Assembly: GCA_963773085.1 (NCBI GenBank)
Contig: CAVYZS010000009.1
Span: forward strand, 83,297 to 147,296
Length of the DNA stretch: 64,000 bases
Source of the DNA: JAENVT01 sp963773085
GTDB lineage: Bacteria > Actinomycetota > Acidimicrobiia > Acidimicrobiales > Ilumatobacteraceae
Direction of reading: 5' to 3'
Shown here: piece by piece, positions 1-10,495 of the stretch
Layout of the letters: every line of letters starts with the position of its first letter
Numbering within the stretch: position 1 is the first letter of the stretch
Program-made: the position numbers and the translations under genes
The notes under the pieces: model-generated
The model's database searches: none
What the model saw: only the letters and a program-made list of their open reading frames with translations
Told to the model about the DNA's origin: nothing

Positions 1-669
1 CGACCACATCGCAGGCAAAGCCGTACCAACTGGTGGACCGCTGGTTGGTGACGTGATGGATCCCGCTGCGCCTGTCGACCGCGATGCGACGCACCATCGG
101 CGCCAGGTCCGCGGTGAAGGTCGGATGGCCGATCTGATCGGCGACGAAAGCCAACTCGGGGTGTTGGTCGGCCAGTCGCATGATGGTCGTGACCATGTTC
201 GGTCCGTTCTGACTGCACACCCACGAGGTGCGGACCACCGCCGCCGACGCCCCGATTGCCAAGGCCTCCCGCTCGCCGAGCAGCTTGGTCGTTCCGTAGA
301 CGCTCTGCGGATTCGGGTCATCCCACTCGACGTAGGGGCGATCGAGCGACCCGTCGAAGACGTAGTCGGTGCTGATCTGCACCAGCTGGCCCCGACTCGA
401 TCGCAGCCTTCGGCGAGCCAGCGAACGGCCAATCCGTTCTGTGACATCGCTCGATCCGGATCGCCCTCGCACGCATCGACGGCCGTCCACGCTGCGCAGT
501 TGATGACGACGTCGGGACGCAGCGAAGAGACTGCGCCGTGGACGGCGTCGCGATCGGAGATGTCGAGCTCGGCACGACTGGCCGCGGTCACCTCGTCGCC
601 CGCGGTCACACAGCAGCGCACGAGGTCGACACCGAGCTGACCGCCGGCACCGGTGACGAGCACCCGCAT
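1..669 (-). CDS. rmlD: dTDP-4-dehydrorhamnose reductase, 3' end outside the window, frameshifted
   Basis: Last step of dTDP-L-rhamnose synthesis: NADPH reduction of dTDP-4-keto-L-rhamnose in the cytoplasm. The N-terminus reads MRVLVTGAGGQLGVDLV, a Rossmann glycine motif. After the break the family marks STDYVFDG, SVYGTTK (the YxxxK catalytic pair) and RTSWV are clear. The frame is lost around 388-394, in a GGGGCC stretch, where one base appears to be missing. About 220 codons are present; the C-terminal quarter lies left of position 1. It starts directly after the rmlB stop, so the two are co-transcribed. Family assignment is firm; the frameshift is more likely a sequencing error than decay because both halves are well conserved. 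Confidence 0.88.
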   Translation of the reverse strand, partial: MRVLVTGAGGQLGVDLVRCCVTAGDEVTAASRAELDISDRDAVHGAVSSLRPDVVINCAAWTAVDACEGDPDRAMSQNGLAVRWLAEGCDRVGASWCRSAPTTSSTGRSIAPTSSGMTRIRRASTERPSCSASGRPWQSGRRRRWSAPRGCAVRTDRTWSRPSCDWPTNTPSWLSSPIRSAIRPSPRTWRRWCVASRSTGAAGSITSPTSGPPVGTALPAMWS

Positions 670-1636
670 CTAGAAGCCGGCCCTGGCCTTCAGTGGCTCC
701 CACCAGGCGCGGTTGTCGCGGTACCACTCGACCGTCGCCGCCAACCCGTCGACGAGGTCGTGCTCGGTCTTCCAACCGAGCGCGCTGACCTTGTCGTGGG
801 TGATCGAGTAGCGGCGGTCGTGGCCCAGGCGATCGTCGACCGGGGTGATGAAGCTCTCGTCGCGGCCGGTGAGCTCGAGCAAGCGGTGGGTGAGCTCTCG
901 GTTGGTGATCTCGTTGCCGGCACCGATGTTGTAGATCTCGCCGACCTCGCCCGTGCGGAGCACCAGATCGGCCGCGGTGTTGTGATCGTCCACGTGGATC
1001 CAGTCGCGCACGTTGCCACCGTCGCCGTACAACGGCACGTTCTGGCCGTCGAGCAGGTTGGTGGTGAAGAGCGGGATGACCTTCTCGGGGAACTGGTACG
1101 GCCCGAAGTTGTTGCTGCAGCGTGTCACCACCACCGGCAGACTCATGAGTCGTGTAGTAGCTGAGGGCGATCAGATCGCTGCCGGCCTTCGCCGCGGAGT
1201 ACGGCGAGCGCGGCGACAGGACGTCGGTCTCGCTGAACGAACCGCGCTCGATCGAGCCGTACACCTCGTCGGTGGAGATGTGCAGGAACCGCTCGACCCC
1301 GACCCGCCGAGCAACGTCGCACAGCACGTTGGTGCCGAAGCAGTTGGTGCGCACGAACGAGTAACCGTCCTTGATCGACCGATCGACGTGTGTCTCGGCA
1401 GCGAAGTGGACCACGGCATCGTGGCCGTCCATCGCCGTCAGGACATCGTCCTCGTCGCAGATGTCGGCGTGTACGAAGGTGAAGCGTCGGTCGTCGAGCA
1501 CATCGCGAATGCTCACCAGGTTGCCGGCGTAGGTGAGCGCGTCGTAGATCGTCACCTCGTCGTCGCGGTTGGCTTGCAGCCAACGCACGTAGTTGGAACC
1601 GATGAACCCGGCAGCACCGGTGACGAAGAGTTTCAT
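670..1636 (-). CDS. rmlB: dTDP-glucose 4,6-dehydratase, frameshifted
   Basis: Converts dTDP-glucose to dTDP-4-keto-6-deoxyglucose with tightly bound NAD. The start ATG at 1636 is one base after the rmlC stop and gives MKLFVTGAAGFIGSNYVRWL. Further marks are HFAAETHVDRSI, HISTDEVYGS and SPYSAAKAGSD (catalytic Tyr and Lys), then after the break SNNFGPYQFPEK and the C-terminal half. The shift sits near 1143: the sequence CATGAGTCTG becomes the expected His-Gly-Leu if one A is removed. Repaired length is about 321 residues, normal for RmlB. It is the third gene of the rmlA-C-B-D operon. Confidence 0.92.
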
Positions 1637-1637
1637 C

Positions 1638-2243
1638 TCACGTCCTCATCGGGAAGTACGGGCGGCGGCCGGGCGGCAGTTCGGAGCGCAAGGGATTGGC
1701 CTGGTCGCGATCCGACAGGATCGGGTCGGCGATGCCCCAGTCGGCGCCGACGGCCGGATCGTTCCACATCACGCCGAGCTCGTCAGCGGGGTTGTAGTAC
1801 CCGTCGACCAGGTAGGTGATGACCATGTCGGTGATCGCGGCAAAGCCATGGGCGACGCCCGGAGGGATGAACACTCCGATGTGGTTCTCGCCGGTGAGAT
1901 CGAGTTCGAGCGTGGCCCCGTCGGTCGGGCCCCCCTCGCGAAGATCGTGCAGCACGACTCGCGCCAACCCGAACGGCACGTACCAGTAGTCGGCCTGATG
2001 AAGGTGGTAGTGCAATCCGACCAGCGCCCCGGCCTGCCGATTGGCCCGGTTGCCCTGGACCATCTCACGCCCATTGGGAAACCACTCCCGGCGATACGTC
2101 TCGATGAACAGGCCGCGTTGATCACCGTGGATCGACGGCTCGACGATCCACACGCCGTCGATCGTGTCGCTCCCGGTTACTGTTGGCATCGGCTGAACTG
2201 CCTCTCTACTCGCGGGCCTGGCGGTTGCGGCCTCATTCGACAT
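1638..2243 (-). CDS. rmlC: dTDP-4-dehydrorhamnose 3,5-epimerase
   Basis: Epimerises C3 and C5 of dTDP-4-keto-6-deoxyglucose, the third rhamnose step. The 201-residue protein shows the cupin fold signature of RmlC: DQRGLFIETYRREWF near the N-terminus, GLHYH (catalytic His region), YVPFGLARVVLHDLR, and the conserved FIPPGVAHGF. The chosen start overlaps the end of rmlA by 11 bases; an internal Met at residue 19 would remove an extra N-terminal tail and is a realistic alternative because RmlC proteins are usually about 180-190 residues. It lies between rmlA and rmlB on the same strand. Confidence 0.93.
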   Translation of the reverse strand: MSNEAATARPASREAVQPMPTVTGSDTIDGVWIVEPSIHGDQRGLFIETYRREWFPNGREMVQGNRANRQAGALVGLHYHLHQADYWYVPFGLARVVLHDLREGGPTDGATLELDLTGENHIGVFIPPGVAHGFAAITDMVITYLVDGYYNPADELGVMWNDPAVGADWGIADPILSDRDQANPLRSELPPGRRPYFPMRT

Positions 2244-3312
2244 CTATCTGGCAGTGATCGCCGACCATCAAGCGCAATGCCCTCGGCCGTAGGTGCGACC
2301 GGCTGACGACTGCTTCCTTCCCGATGAGGCTGTCTTCGAGTCGTTGGATGTCGATCACTCTGCTGCGTTCCATGATGACGGAATGCTCGACCTCGCTGTT
2401 GATGATCTCGCAGCCGTCTCCGATTGCCGAGAACGGGCCGACGAAGCTGTCGGCGACGCGGGCGCCGGCGCCGATCACAAGTGGGCCACGCAGGATGGAA
2501 TTGGTCACCGTGGCTCCGCACTCGACGACAACTCGTCCGTCGACAGTGGTCGCGTCATCGACCTTGCCGTCAATCCGCGTTTCGATCTTCTCCAGCAGTA
2601 GGCGATTCGCCTCGAGCAGCGGTGTGAGCTTGCCGGTGTCGATCCACCAGCCGGTGAGCAATTCACAGCGCACTCGTTTGCCCTGATCCACGAGCCACTG
2701 AATCGCGTCGGTGATCTCCAGCTCGCCGCGAGGTGATGGGGCAATCGAGCGAACGGCCTCGTTGATGGTGCGATCGAACAGGTACACCCCGACGAGTGCG
2801 AGATCGCTGGGTGGGTCGGCCGGTTTTTCGACCAGCCGCAAGACGTTGCCGTCAGAATCGAGCTCGGCGATCCCGAATCGTTGCGGATCGGGAACCTGCT
2901 TGAGCAGGATCTGCGCCGTCGGCGGTTCGGCGCCCACGCGAGCCATTTCGAACGCGTGGACGAACGCGCCGAGGTCCTGCTCGAGCAAGTTGTCGCCGAG
3001 GTACATCACGAAGTCGTCGTCACCGAGAAATTCGTCGGCGATGAGAACGCAGTGGGCGAGGCCGAGCGGTGCATCCTGCGGGATGAAGGTGAACGCTGCG
3101 CCGAAGCGATCACCATTGCCCAACGCACCCATCACCTCGGCACGGGTATCGCCGACGATGATCCCGATCTCGGTGATGCCTGCGGCGACCATCGCCTCGA
3201 TCCCGTAGAACAGGATCGGTTTGTTCGCGACGGGGACCAGCTGCTTGGCACTGGTGTGGGTGATCGGGCGAAGCCGAGTACCGGCTCCGCCGGCGAGAAT
3301 GAGTGCCTTCAT
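2233..3312 (-). CDS. rmlA: glucose-1-phosphate thymidylyltransferase, long form
   Basis: Makes dTDP-glucose from dTTP and glucose-1-phosphate, the entry to dTDP-rhamnose. The N-terminal LAGGAGTRLRPITHTSAKQL motif is the nucleotidyltransferase signature, followed by FVMYLGDNLLEQDL and VEKPADPPSDLALVGVYLF. At 359 residues it is the long class, with about 110 extra C-terminal residues forming a left-handed beta-helix (hexapeptide turns such as VVVECGATVTNSILRGP and GPFSAIGDGCEIINS), rather than the 290-residue RmlA1 form. It follows the LCP gene with a 27-base gap and opens the sugar part of the operon. Confidence 0.93.
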   Translation of the reverse strand: MKALILAGGAGTRLRPITHTSAKQLVPVANKPILFYGIEAMVAAGITEIGIIVGDTRAEVMGALGNGDRFGAAFTFIPQDAPLGLAHCVLIADEFLGDDDFVMYLGDNLLEQDLGAFVHAFEMARVGAEPPTAQILLKQVPDPQRFGIAELDSDGNVLRLVEKPADPPSDLALVGVYLFDRTINEAVRSIAPSPRGELEITDAIQWLVDQGKRVRCELLTGWWIDTGKLTPLLEANRLLLEKIETRIDGKVDDATTVDGRVVVECGATVTNSILRGPLVIGAGARVADSFVGPFSAIGDGCEIINSEVEHSVIMERSRVIDIQRLEDSLIGKEAVVSRSHLRPRALRLMVGDHCQIDVE

Positions 3313-3339
3313 GACAGTCGCATAGTATGGCGGGTCGCA

Positions 3340-4350
3340 CTAGGCATTTGCTGCCGGCGCCGGACCTTGCCCGCGAAAGAAGGCCAGCACAGCATCGGAG
3401 CCGTCGCCGAGAAGTAGCACGGCGTTCCCACCAATGGTCTTGCCGAACACCGGTAGCGAGTAGGTGGCGATGCCGGCGTCGACGGCCGAGCGCAACGATC
3501 CCGCGGCCGCGACGGGGTCGAGTTCGTCGTCCACGCGCAATGACGACCCGATCGCAGTCACCAATCGCCCGGCGGCGAACGGATCGACCTTGATTCGCTC
3601 CAATGCCGTCTGCAGGGCGAGATTGACGAACTGTTGCTGACGTTTCGTCCTGCCGATGTCGGAGGCGGGATCCTCGTGCCACCTTTCGTCGCGGTACTCC
3701 TCGTAGTGGCGACTGCGGGCGTACGCCAACGCCTGTACGCCGTCGAGGATGTGACAACCCGGTTCGGTGATGTTCAGCCCGGTGTTCACGTCGCGCGTCG
3801 CGTAGTCGACGCAGATCTCGACACCGCCGAGGGCATCGACCAGCGACTTGAACCCCGTGAAGTCGATCTCCACGTAGTGATGGATCGGGAGACCGAGTTC
3901 GTTCTGAAGCGTCTGGACGAGGGCCTCTGGGCCGTCGTTGAACGCTGAGTTGATTCGCCGCTTGCCATCGTGCCCTGGTACCTGTACCCACAGATCGCGA
4001 GGGATGGAGAGCAAAGCCGCTTCGCCCGTCGCGGTGTCGCGCCGAAGAATCATGATCGTGTCGCTGCGGTGGCCCGACACGTCGGCCTCGGTGCCGATGC
4101 CACCGGCGTCAGCAGAACCCGGATCGGCTCCGGCCCGGCTGTCGGAGCCGACCAGCAGGAAGTTCTCGACGCCTGCAGCCGACGGGCTGAGATTGGCGGC
4201 CACACCGGGCACGCGGGCAACGGAGTCGATCGTCTTGCGGGCGGCGACCAACATCCCGGTGGCACCAAGCACACCCACGATCGCGGTCATGGCCAGCAGA
4301 GTGGGGAGCCGACGGCGACGTGACCGCGGGGCAGCGTCGACGACAAGCAC
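3340..4350 (-). CDS. LytR-CpsA-Psr (LCP) family glycopolymer ligase
   Basis: LCP proteins transfer lipid-linked glycopolymers to peptidoglycan (or arabinogalactan in actinobacteria) on the outer face of the membrane. I chose GTG 4350 (VLVVDAAPRSRRRR), giving 336 residues; a longer frame would run into the tandem repeat upstream. An N-terminal basic stretch is followed by one membrane segment (about residues 18-38). The catalytic domain shows FLLVGSDSRAG, RSDTIMILR, LLSIPRDLWV, RRINSAF, DALGGVEICVD and LDGVQALAYARSRH, including the pyrophosphate-binding Arg residues. It is directly upstream of rmlA on the same strand, which suggests the glycopolymer it handles contains rhamnose. Confidence 0.9.
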   Translation of the reverse strand: MLVVDAAPRSRRRRLPTLLAMTAIVGVLGATGMLVAARKTIDSVARVPGVAANLSPSAAGVENFLLVGSDSRAGADPGSADAGGIGTEADVSGHRSDTIMILRRDTATGEAALLSIPRDLWVQVPGHDGKRRINSAFNDGPEALVQTLQNELGLPIHHYVEIDFTGFKSLVDALGGVEICVDYATRDVNTGLNITEPGCHILDGVQALAYARSRHYEEYRDERWHEDPASDIGRTKRQQQFVNLALQTALERIKVDPFAAGRLVTAIGSSLRVDDELDPVAAAGSLRSAVDAGIATYSLPVFGKTIGGNAVLLLGDGSDAVLAFFRGQGPAPAANA

Positions 4351-4385
4351 GCACCGAGGGTAGTGGCGGACCGGGCAGAGTGTCG

Positions 4386-4443
4386 GGCACCTCATCCCCG
4401 GCACCTCATCCCCTGGGCACCTCATCCCCTGTGCACCTCATCG
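4386..4443. repeat. short tandem repeat, four copies of GCACCTCATCCCC
   Basis: Four imperfect copies of a 14-16 base unit built on GCACCTCATCCCC lie between the birA stop and the LCP start codon. They occupy the LCP leader on the minus strand (ATGAGGTGC units). No protein is clearly encoded. It may vary in copy number and so alter the LCP leader; that is inference. Confidence 0.8.
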
Positions 4444-5139
4444 CTAACGTAGGTGCACGACATCCCCTGTGTCGAGGTGGTGTGTGATGCCGCACTGGTC
4501 GAGCACGACGAGGCGACCGTCGGCCAGCACGTCGATGGCGCGTCCGACGACGGTGGATCCAGCGAGCTCGACACGTACCGACTGACCGAGAGTCGTCAGC
4601 GCCGTCCTGTATGAGTCGGTGATGTCGGCCGGAAGCCGGTCGTAGGCGGCGAGCATCGCCTCGAGAACGGTCACCGGTTCCAGATCGCGCTCGACCACCT
4701 CGGCGAGTTTGGCGGCGTCGTCGGGTGCCCATCCGATGTTGAGCCCGATGCCGACGACGACATGATCCGGTCCGCTGCCACCGGCTTGGGCCAGCACACC
4801 GGCGAGCTTGCGTCCACCGAGCAACAGATCGTTCGGCCATTTCAGAGTGGGAGACACGCCGGCGACCTCAGTGCACGCCCGAGCCGCAGCCAACGCGACC
4901 CGCTGGGTCAGTTCGTGTGGATGCTCCGGCACGTCGCGGAACAGCAGCGACACCAGCAGATTGGTGCCTGGCGGCGCTTCCCATCGACGTTCGAATCGTC
5001 CTCGGCCGGCAGTCTGGTGCCTCGCCATCAACACGCTCCGATCGGGTGCGCCGGATGCGGCCGCGACCAACAGATCGGCGTTGGTGCTGCCGGCTTCATC
5101 GACGATGGTGATCTGCCAGGTGGCGTCGGGAGTGGTCAT
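4444..5139 (-). CDS. birA: biotin--[acetyl-CoA-carboxylase] ligase, catalytic domain only
   Basis: Attaches biotin through biotinyl-AMP to the lysine of the biotin carboxyl carrier domain. The 231-residue product has the ligase motifs TAGRGRFERRW (adenylate loop), LKWPNDLLLGGRKLAGVL and VVVGIGLNIGW. There is no N-terminal helix-turn-helix, so it is a monofunctional ligase that does not repress biotin genes. Start ATG 5139 gives MTTPDATWQITIVDEAGSTN; upstream in-frame sequence is antisense to the next gene. It is divergent from the biotin carboxylase-BCCP gene with only 18 bases between start codons, so enzyme and substrate share one promoter region. Confidence 0.92.
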   Translation of the reverse strand: MTTPDATWQITIVDEAGSTNADLLVAAASGAPDRSVLMARHQTAGRGRFERRWEAPPGTNLLVSLLFRDVPEHPHELTQRVALAAARACTEVAGVSPTLKWPNDLLLGGRKLAGVLAQAGGSGPDHVVVGIGLNIGWAPDDAAKLAEVVERDLEPVTVLEAMLAAYDRLPADITDSYRTALTTLGQSVRVELAGSTVVGRAIDVLADGRLVVLDQCGITHHLDTGDVVHLR

Positions 5140-5157
5140 CGACCAAGATTGGCACTC

Positions 5158-6918
<1,761 letters not shown>

Positions 6919-6932
6919 CGCCAAACGGCTTG

Positions 6933-7229
6933 TTACGGAAGGTCGGTGCGCATCTCCGGGCCCGGTGCCTGCGGGGCGGAGAAGGCCGAGCCGAGATCGA
7001 GCACTGTTGGAGTCACCCCGCCGGGAAACGCTTCGAGACGAAGCGCTGACGGGTTCGGTGCTTGCGGTGCGTCCATCCTTCCCGGGTCTCCGACCGGACC
7101 TGTCGGCCCGGGTGCCGGTGGTTGCTCGGGTGGCGCCACCTTCGGCGGTTCCGGTGGAGCCGCGGGATCAGACGGTGGGTCGGTCGGTGGAACCTTTGGC
7201 GGGTCGGTGACAGGCTGTTGGTCACTCAT
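6933..7229 (-). CDS. small proline-rich protein, function unknown
   Basis: A 98-residue protein whose first half is almost entirely Pro, Ala, Asp and Glu repeats (DPPKVPPTDPPSDPAAPPEP), with a short C-terminal part containing LDLGSAFSAPQAPG. No signal peptide or known domain. Its ATG overlaps the stop of the larger Tat-signal protein upstream (ATGA overlap at 7227-7231), so the two are translationally coupled. The low-complexity composition could mean a wall-spanning or linker role, or an over-predicted frame; coupling is the main argument that it is real. Confidence 0.55.
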   Translation of the reverse strand: MSDQQPVTDPPKVPPTDPPSDPAAPPEPPKVAPPEQPPAPGPTGPVGDPGRMDAPQAPNPSALRLEAFPGGVTPTVLDLGSAFSAPQAPGPEMRTDLP

Positions 7230-8535
7230 CAGAACACGAACCCGAAGACGTCGACGATCAGATGCGTGGAGGCAGCGGAAGTCATCACATTCATCATGCC
7301 GGCGGCGTCGAGTGCGGAGATGAAGTAGTTGGCGATGGCCGGGTTCGAGGCCAAGCTGTAGTTGATGTTCGACGTCGCAGGCTGCGGCTGACCGGTCGGC
7401 CAGACGAGGGCGAAGCCGCTGCCGGCTGCCTCGGTCGCGGTGAGGTTACCGAGGATGCCTCTGGCGCCCGCCGGGACCGAGAGCGAGTCGGCCACGGTGC
7501 CCGTGATCTGCGCAGAAAGCACAGCGCCGGGCGCGAAGGGTGCGTTCCCGTTGGTGATCGGGGCGCCGAGGCCGCGCGAGTCGATCACGCGGATCGGGTG
7601 CGGCAGCAGGTTGATCGAGCCCCCGCGTCGGCAAATGCCGGGTGCTGTGCCGTCACTTTTCGCCACGTTCCCGGGGCACCCGACGCCGTGCAGATGTACA
7701 TGTCGCCGCGCCCGTCGCGGATCATCTCGCCGATCGAGAACGAACCGACGGCGGGAGCACCCACGGCACGCAACTGCTGCTGCATGCGACCACCATCGCG
7801 GACCAGCAGCGACAAACCGGTCGAGCTGGCGGCGATGATACCGATGCCTTCATCGGCGCGGCCGAGCACTCCGACCGCCCCGGTGCCTACCGGGCTGTAC
7901 CCCATCACGCCGTAACCGTCGGCCGGGCCGGTGCCGACAACGCCGAAGTGGAAGGCGCTGGCGAAGACGCCGTTGTCTGTCGAACCGCCGGCACCGCCGA
8001 ACACGCCCTGCCCGCCGAGCCCGGCCGGCGACGCGACGGTGAACGCCGTGCGACCGTAGACGCCGGTGCGAATGCCGTTGGTGCCATCGACGCCGGAGGT
8101 CGTGCCGGCCACCGCGACTCGGTGGGTCGACGGAGGAGCGATGCCACCGAGCGAGAAGTTCTGGACCAGGAAGGTCTGGTCGTCGAGGTTTGCCGCGCTC
8201 GGCGCGAACAGCACGGTCGTGTCGTTGGTGGACGTGGCGGCGTTGGCCTGCCCGATCAGCATGTTGCCACCGGTGATTGCCGCGGCCGGCCCGCTCGACG
8301 AGGCGATGGCGGCTGCCGTGGCGCCGACCGCTGCCGCACCGGCGAGGCGCAGGAAGCGGCGGCGGTTGCCCCCGGGTTCCTCACCTGCCACGTCGGAGTC
8401 GCCGTCGTCGATGACGACCCTCGCCGAAGGCTGTCGGCCTGACTTGGGCACTCGCTCGCTGAGTGCCTTCAGCTCCTGGCGAACCGTGGCCAGTTCGGCT
8501 CGCAACAGATCGAGCTCGGTGGGCGGATGTTCCAT
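7229..8535 (-). CDS. Tat-exported beta-repeat protein of unknown function, frameshifted
   Basis: A predicted exported protein of about 435 residues after repair. The N-terminus has a short coiled coil (ELDLLRAELATVRQELKAL), then a twin-arginine signal NRRRFLRLAGAAAVGATAAA followed by an Ala-rich cleavage region. The body is Gly-rich with repeated GVYG/GVFG/GVMG/GVLG units, as in beta-helical surface proteins, ending in a compact domain (PIRVIDSR to LIVDVFGFVF). The frame breaks in a run of five Cs at 7620-7624; adding one base joins FADAGG to SINLLPHP. An AAAGGGGA ribosome site precedes the ATG. Proteins of this build are common in uncultured actinobacteria; no function is assigned. Confidence 0.75.
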
Positions 8536-8553
8536 CGCCGTCCCCTTTCGCCC

Positions 8554-8573
8554 CGAGGCGGTAGAACGCCTCG
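8554..8573. other. hairpin in the leader of the Tat-signal protein gene
   Basis: Inverted repeat CGAGGCG-N6-CGCCTCG between the RDD gene stop and the Tat-signal protein start. It lacks a T-run on the minus strand, so it is a weak terminator candidate; its position just before the ribosome site could instead affect translation or mRNA stability. Confidence 0.5.
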
Positions 8574-8618
8574 TGAGGATTGAGCGAACCTATCACTACG
8601 CGAGCGCTCCGCGGAGCG

Positions 8619-9116
8619 TCAGACAGCAGCAGCAGCGGCGTTGTAGACGACCAGCGTGCCGGCTGCTTTGTCGTGCAGGCCTTGCCGAAGTGGGTTCCAC
8701 AACGCCATCGCGTAGCACATCACACTGAGGAACACGCCGATCCGCGGAATGGCGCCGAGCGAGAGCGGGACAAGCGAGCGCATGACCGCCGCGGACCACG
8801 TGGGGCGTTGACCATCGACCAGGCGAACGACGCGGGTGCCCGTGGCGAACTTGCCGACGGTGCGTCCGAGCATCGCGATCATCACCGTCTCGTAGACGAA
8901 GGCAGTCGTGATCAGCGCGACATTGAAGATCAGTAGCGATTGCGACGTCACGGTGTCGCTGGGCGTGTACCCGAGAGCGATCACCACGAGAACCACAGGC
9001 AGTGCCAGGAGGAACTGATCGAGGATCAACCCGATTGTCCGCCGTCCGATCGGTGCCAAGGTCAAGCCGGCAGGCACCGCGGGTTGAGCGACTTCGTCGC
9101 CTGCCGGAAACATCAC
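8619..9116 (-). CDS. RDD family membrane protein
   Basis: A 165-residue integral membrane protein. The conserved RDD pattern is visible as GRRTIGLILDQFLLALPVVLVV (Arg, then Asp in the first membrane helix), a second helix around LLIFNVALITTAFVYE, GRTVGKFATGTRVV, and the closing QGLHDKAAGTLVV. RDD proteins are poorly characterised; some are linked to ion or solute transport. The start overlaps the end of the flavoprotein gene upstream by four bases (ATGA), so the two are co-translated. Confidence 0.82.
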   Translation of the reverse strand: MMFPAGDEVAQPAVPAGLTLAPIGRRTIGLILDQFLLALPVVLVVIALGYTPSDTVTSQSLLIFNVALITTAFVYETVMIAMLGRTVGKFATGTRVVRLVDGQRPTWSAAVMRSLVPLSLGAIPRIGVFLSVMCYAMALWNPLRQGLHDKAAGTLVVYNAAAAAV

Positions 9117-10474
9117 TCAGCAGCTTCGGCGAGCGCCTCGGCCAAGGCTGGGTGCACGAGAAGGCTCTCGACGATGTCGGTGACCTTCAAGTTGGCCGTC
9201 ACGGCGAGGGCGATGACGCTGATCAGTTCGGCCGCGTGCCGACCCACGATCGACCCACCGAGCACCACGCCAGTTGCCGGGTCGCTGATGATCTTGACGA
9301 AGCCGCGGAAGTCGTTGTTGATCAGCGCCTTGGGGGTGGAGCTGAATGGCACCTTGGTGACCCTGATCTTGCGGCCGACGGCGAAGGCGTCGGCCTCGGC
9401 CAGCCCGACGTCGGCGATCTCCGGCTCGGTGAAGATCGCACTGGCCGCCTTGTCGTAGTCGAGATGACGATGGGCAACCTTCTGCAGTCCCATCACGTGC
9501 TCGGCGACCTTGCGACCTTGCATTGCGGCGACGCTGCTGAGCGGCAACTTGCCACTGACGTCGCCGGCTGCGTAGATGTGCGACACGTTGCTCTGACAGT
9601 GCCGATTGATGGTCACGAAACCACCTCGGTCGGTCTCAACCCCTGCGGAGTCGAGACCGAGCCCGTCGCTGTTGGGGATCGAACCGATGGCCAGGACAGC
9701 GTGGGAGCTGTGCACGACCCGTCCGTCGTCACAGCGCACGATGACCGAATCACCGTCACGTTCGATCGACGTTGCCCGAGCACCCTTGAGGAGGTGCACA
9801 CCGCGTTTCAGGAAGTCGTCTTCGAGCACGGCGGCGACTTCGGGATCCTTCAGCGGTAGCACCTGCTGACGGCTGACGACGAGGGTGACCTTGGCACCGA
9901 AGCTGCTGAACATGTGGACGAACTCGACGCCGGTGACACCGGAGCCGATGACCGTGATGCTTTCCGGGAAGATCGACGGCGGATAGCACTCGCGCGTCGT
10001 CAGGATCCGCTCGCCATCGGGCGTGCACCAATCAGGGATGCGTGGACGTGAGCCGGTGGCGATCAGCACTGCGTCGGCCGAGATGGTGCGCGTACCTTCC
10101 GACGTGTTCACCTGTACGTCGTGGTCGCTCAGCAGGTGCGCCGAGCCATGCAGGAGTTGCACTCCCTGGCTCTCGAGCAATCTCGTCGTGCCCTGTTGCA
10201 AACGGCCCTTGATCATCTCGATCCGGCCGGTCAGGGCTTCGATGTCGACTTCGGCTTCTTGCTGTTCGAGGCCCATGCCATGGATCCGTCGCGAGAAGCT
10301 CATCGCCCCGCCCGTAGCGATCATCGTCTTCGACGGAATGCAGTCCCACAGATGTGCCGCACCACCGATGACGTCGCGCTCGACCATCGTGACCTGCGCA
10401 CCGAGGCGGGCAGCGTATGTCGCCGCGGTGTTGCCGGCGGGCCCGCCGCCGAGGATCACGAATCGTGTTGCCAC
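9113..10474 (-). CDS. FAD-dependent pyridine nucleotide oxidoreductase, LpdA-like without redox disulfide
   Basis: A 453-residue flavoprotein of the disulfide-reductase family: FAD motif VILGGGPAGNTAA, second dinucleotide motif ITVIGSGVTGVEFVHMFSSFG, and the closing FAD motif IYAAGDVSGK. The usual CxxxxC redox pair is reduced to one Cys (AAHLWDCIPSKT), so it is unlikely to be a dihydrolipoamide dehydrogenase. That loss is also known in the mycobacterial LpdA (Rv3303c) NAD(P)H quinone reductase, which it resembles by eye. A soluble NAD(P)H:quinone or transhydrogenase-like role is therefore likely. Coupled to the RDD gene by ATGA overlap. Confidence 0.85.
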   Translation of the reverse strand: MATRFVILGGGPAGNTAATYAARLGAQVTMVERDVIGGAAHLWDCIPSKTMIATGGAMSFSRRIHGMGLEQQEAEVDIEALTGRIEMIKGRLQQGTTRLLESQGVQLLHGSAHLLSDHDVQVNTSEGTRTISADAVLIATGSRPRIPDWCTPDGERILTTRECYPPSIFPESITVIGSGVTGVEFVHMFSSFGAKVTLVVSRQQVLPLKDPEVAAVLEDDFLKRGVHLLKGARATSIERDGDSVIVRCDDGRVVHSSHAVLAIGSIPNSDGLGLDSAGVETDRGGFVTINRHCQSNVSHIYAAGDVSGKLPLSSVAAMQGRKVAEHVMGLQKVAHRHLDYDKAASAIFTEPEIADVGLAEADAFAVGRKIRVTKVPFSSTPKALINNDFRGFVKIISDPATGVVLGGSIVGRHAAELISVIALAVTANLKVTDIVESLLVHPALAEALAEAAE

Positions 10475-10495
10475 GGCGACGAAGGCTAGCGGCGC

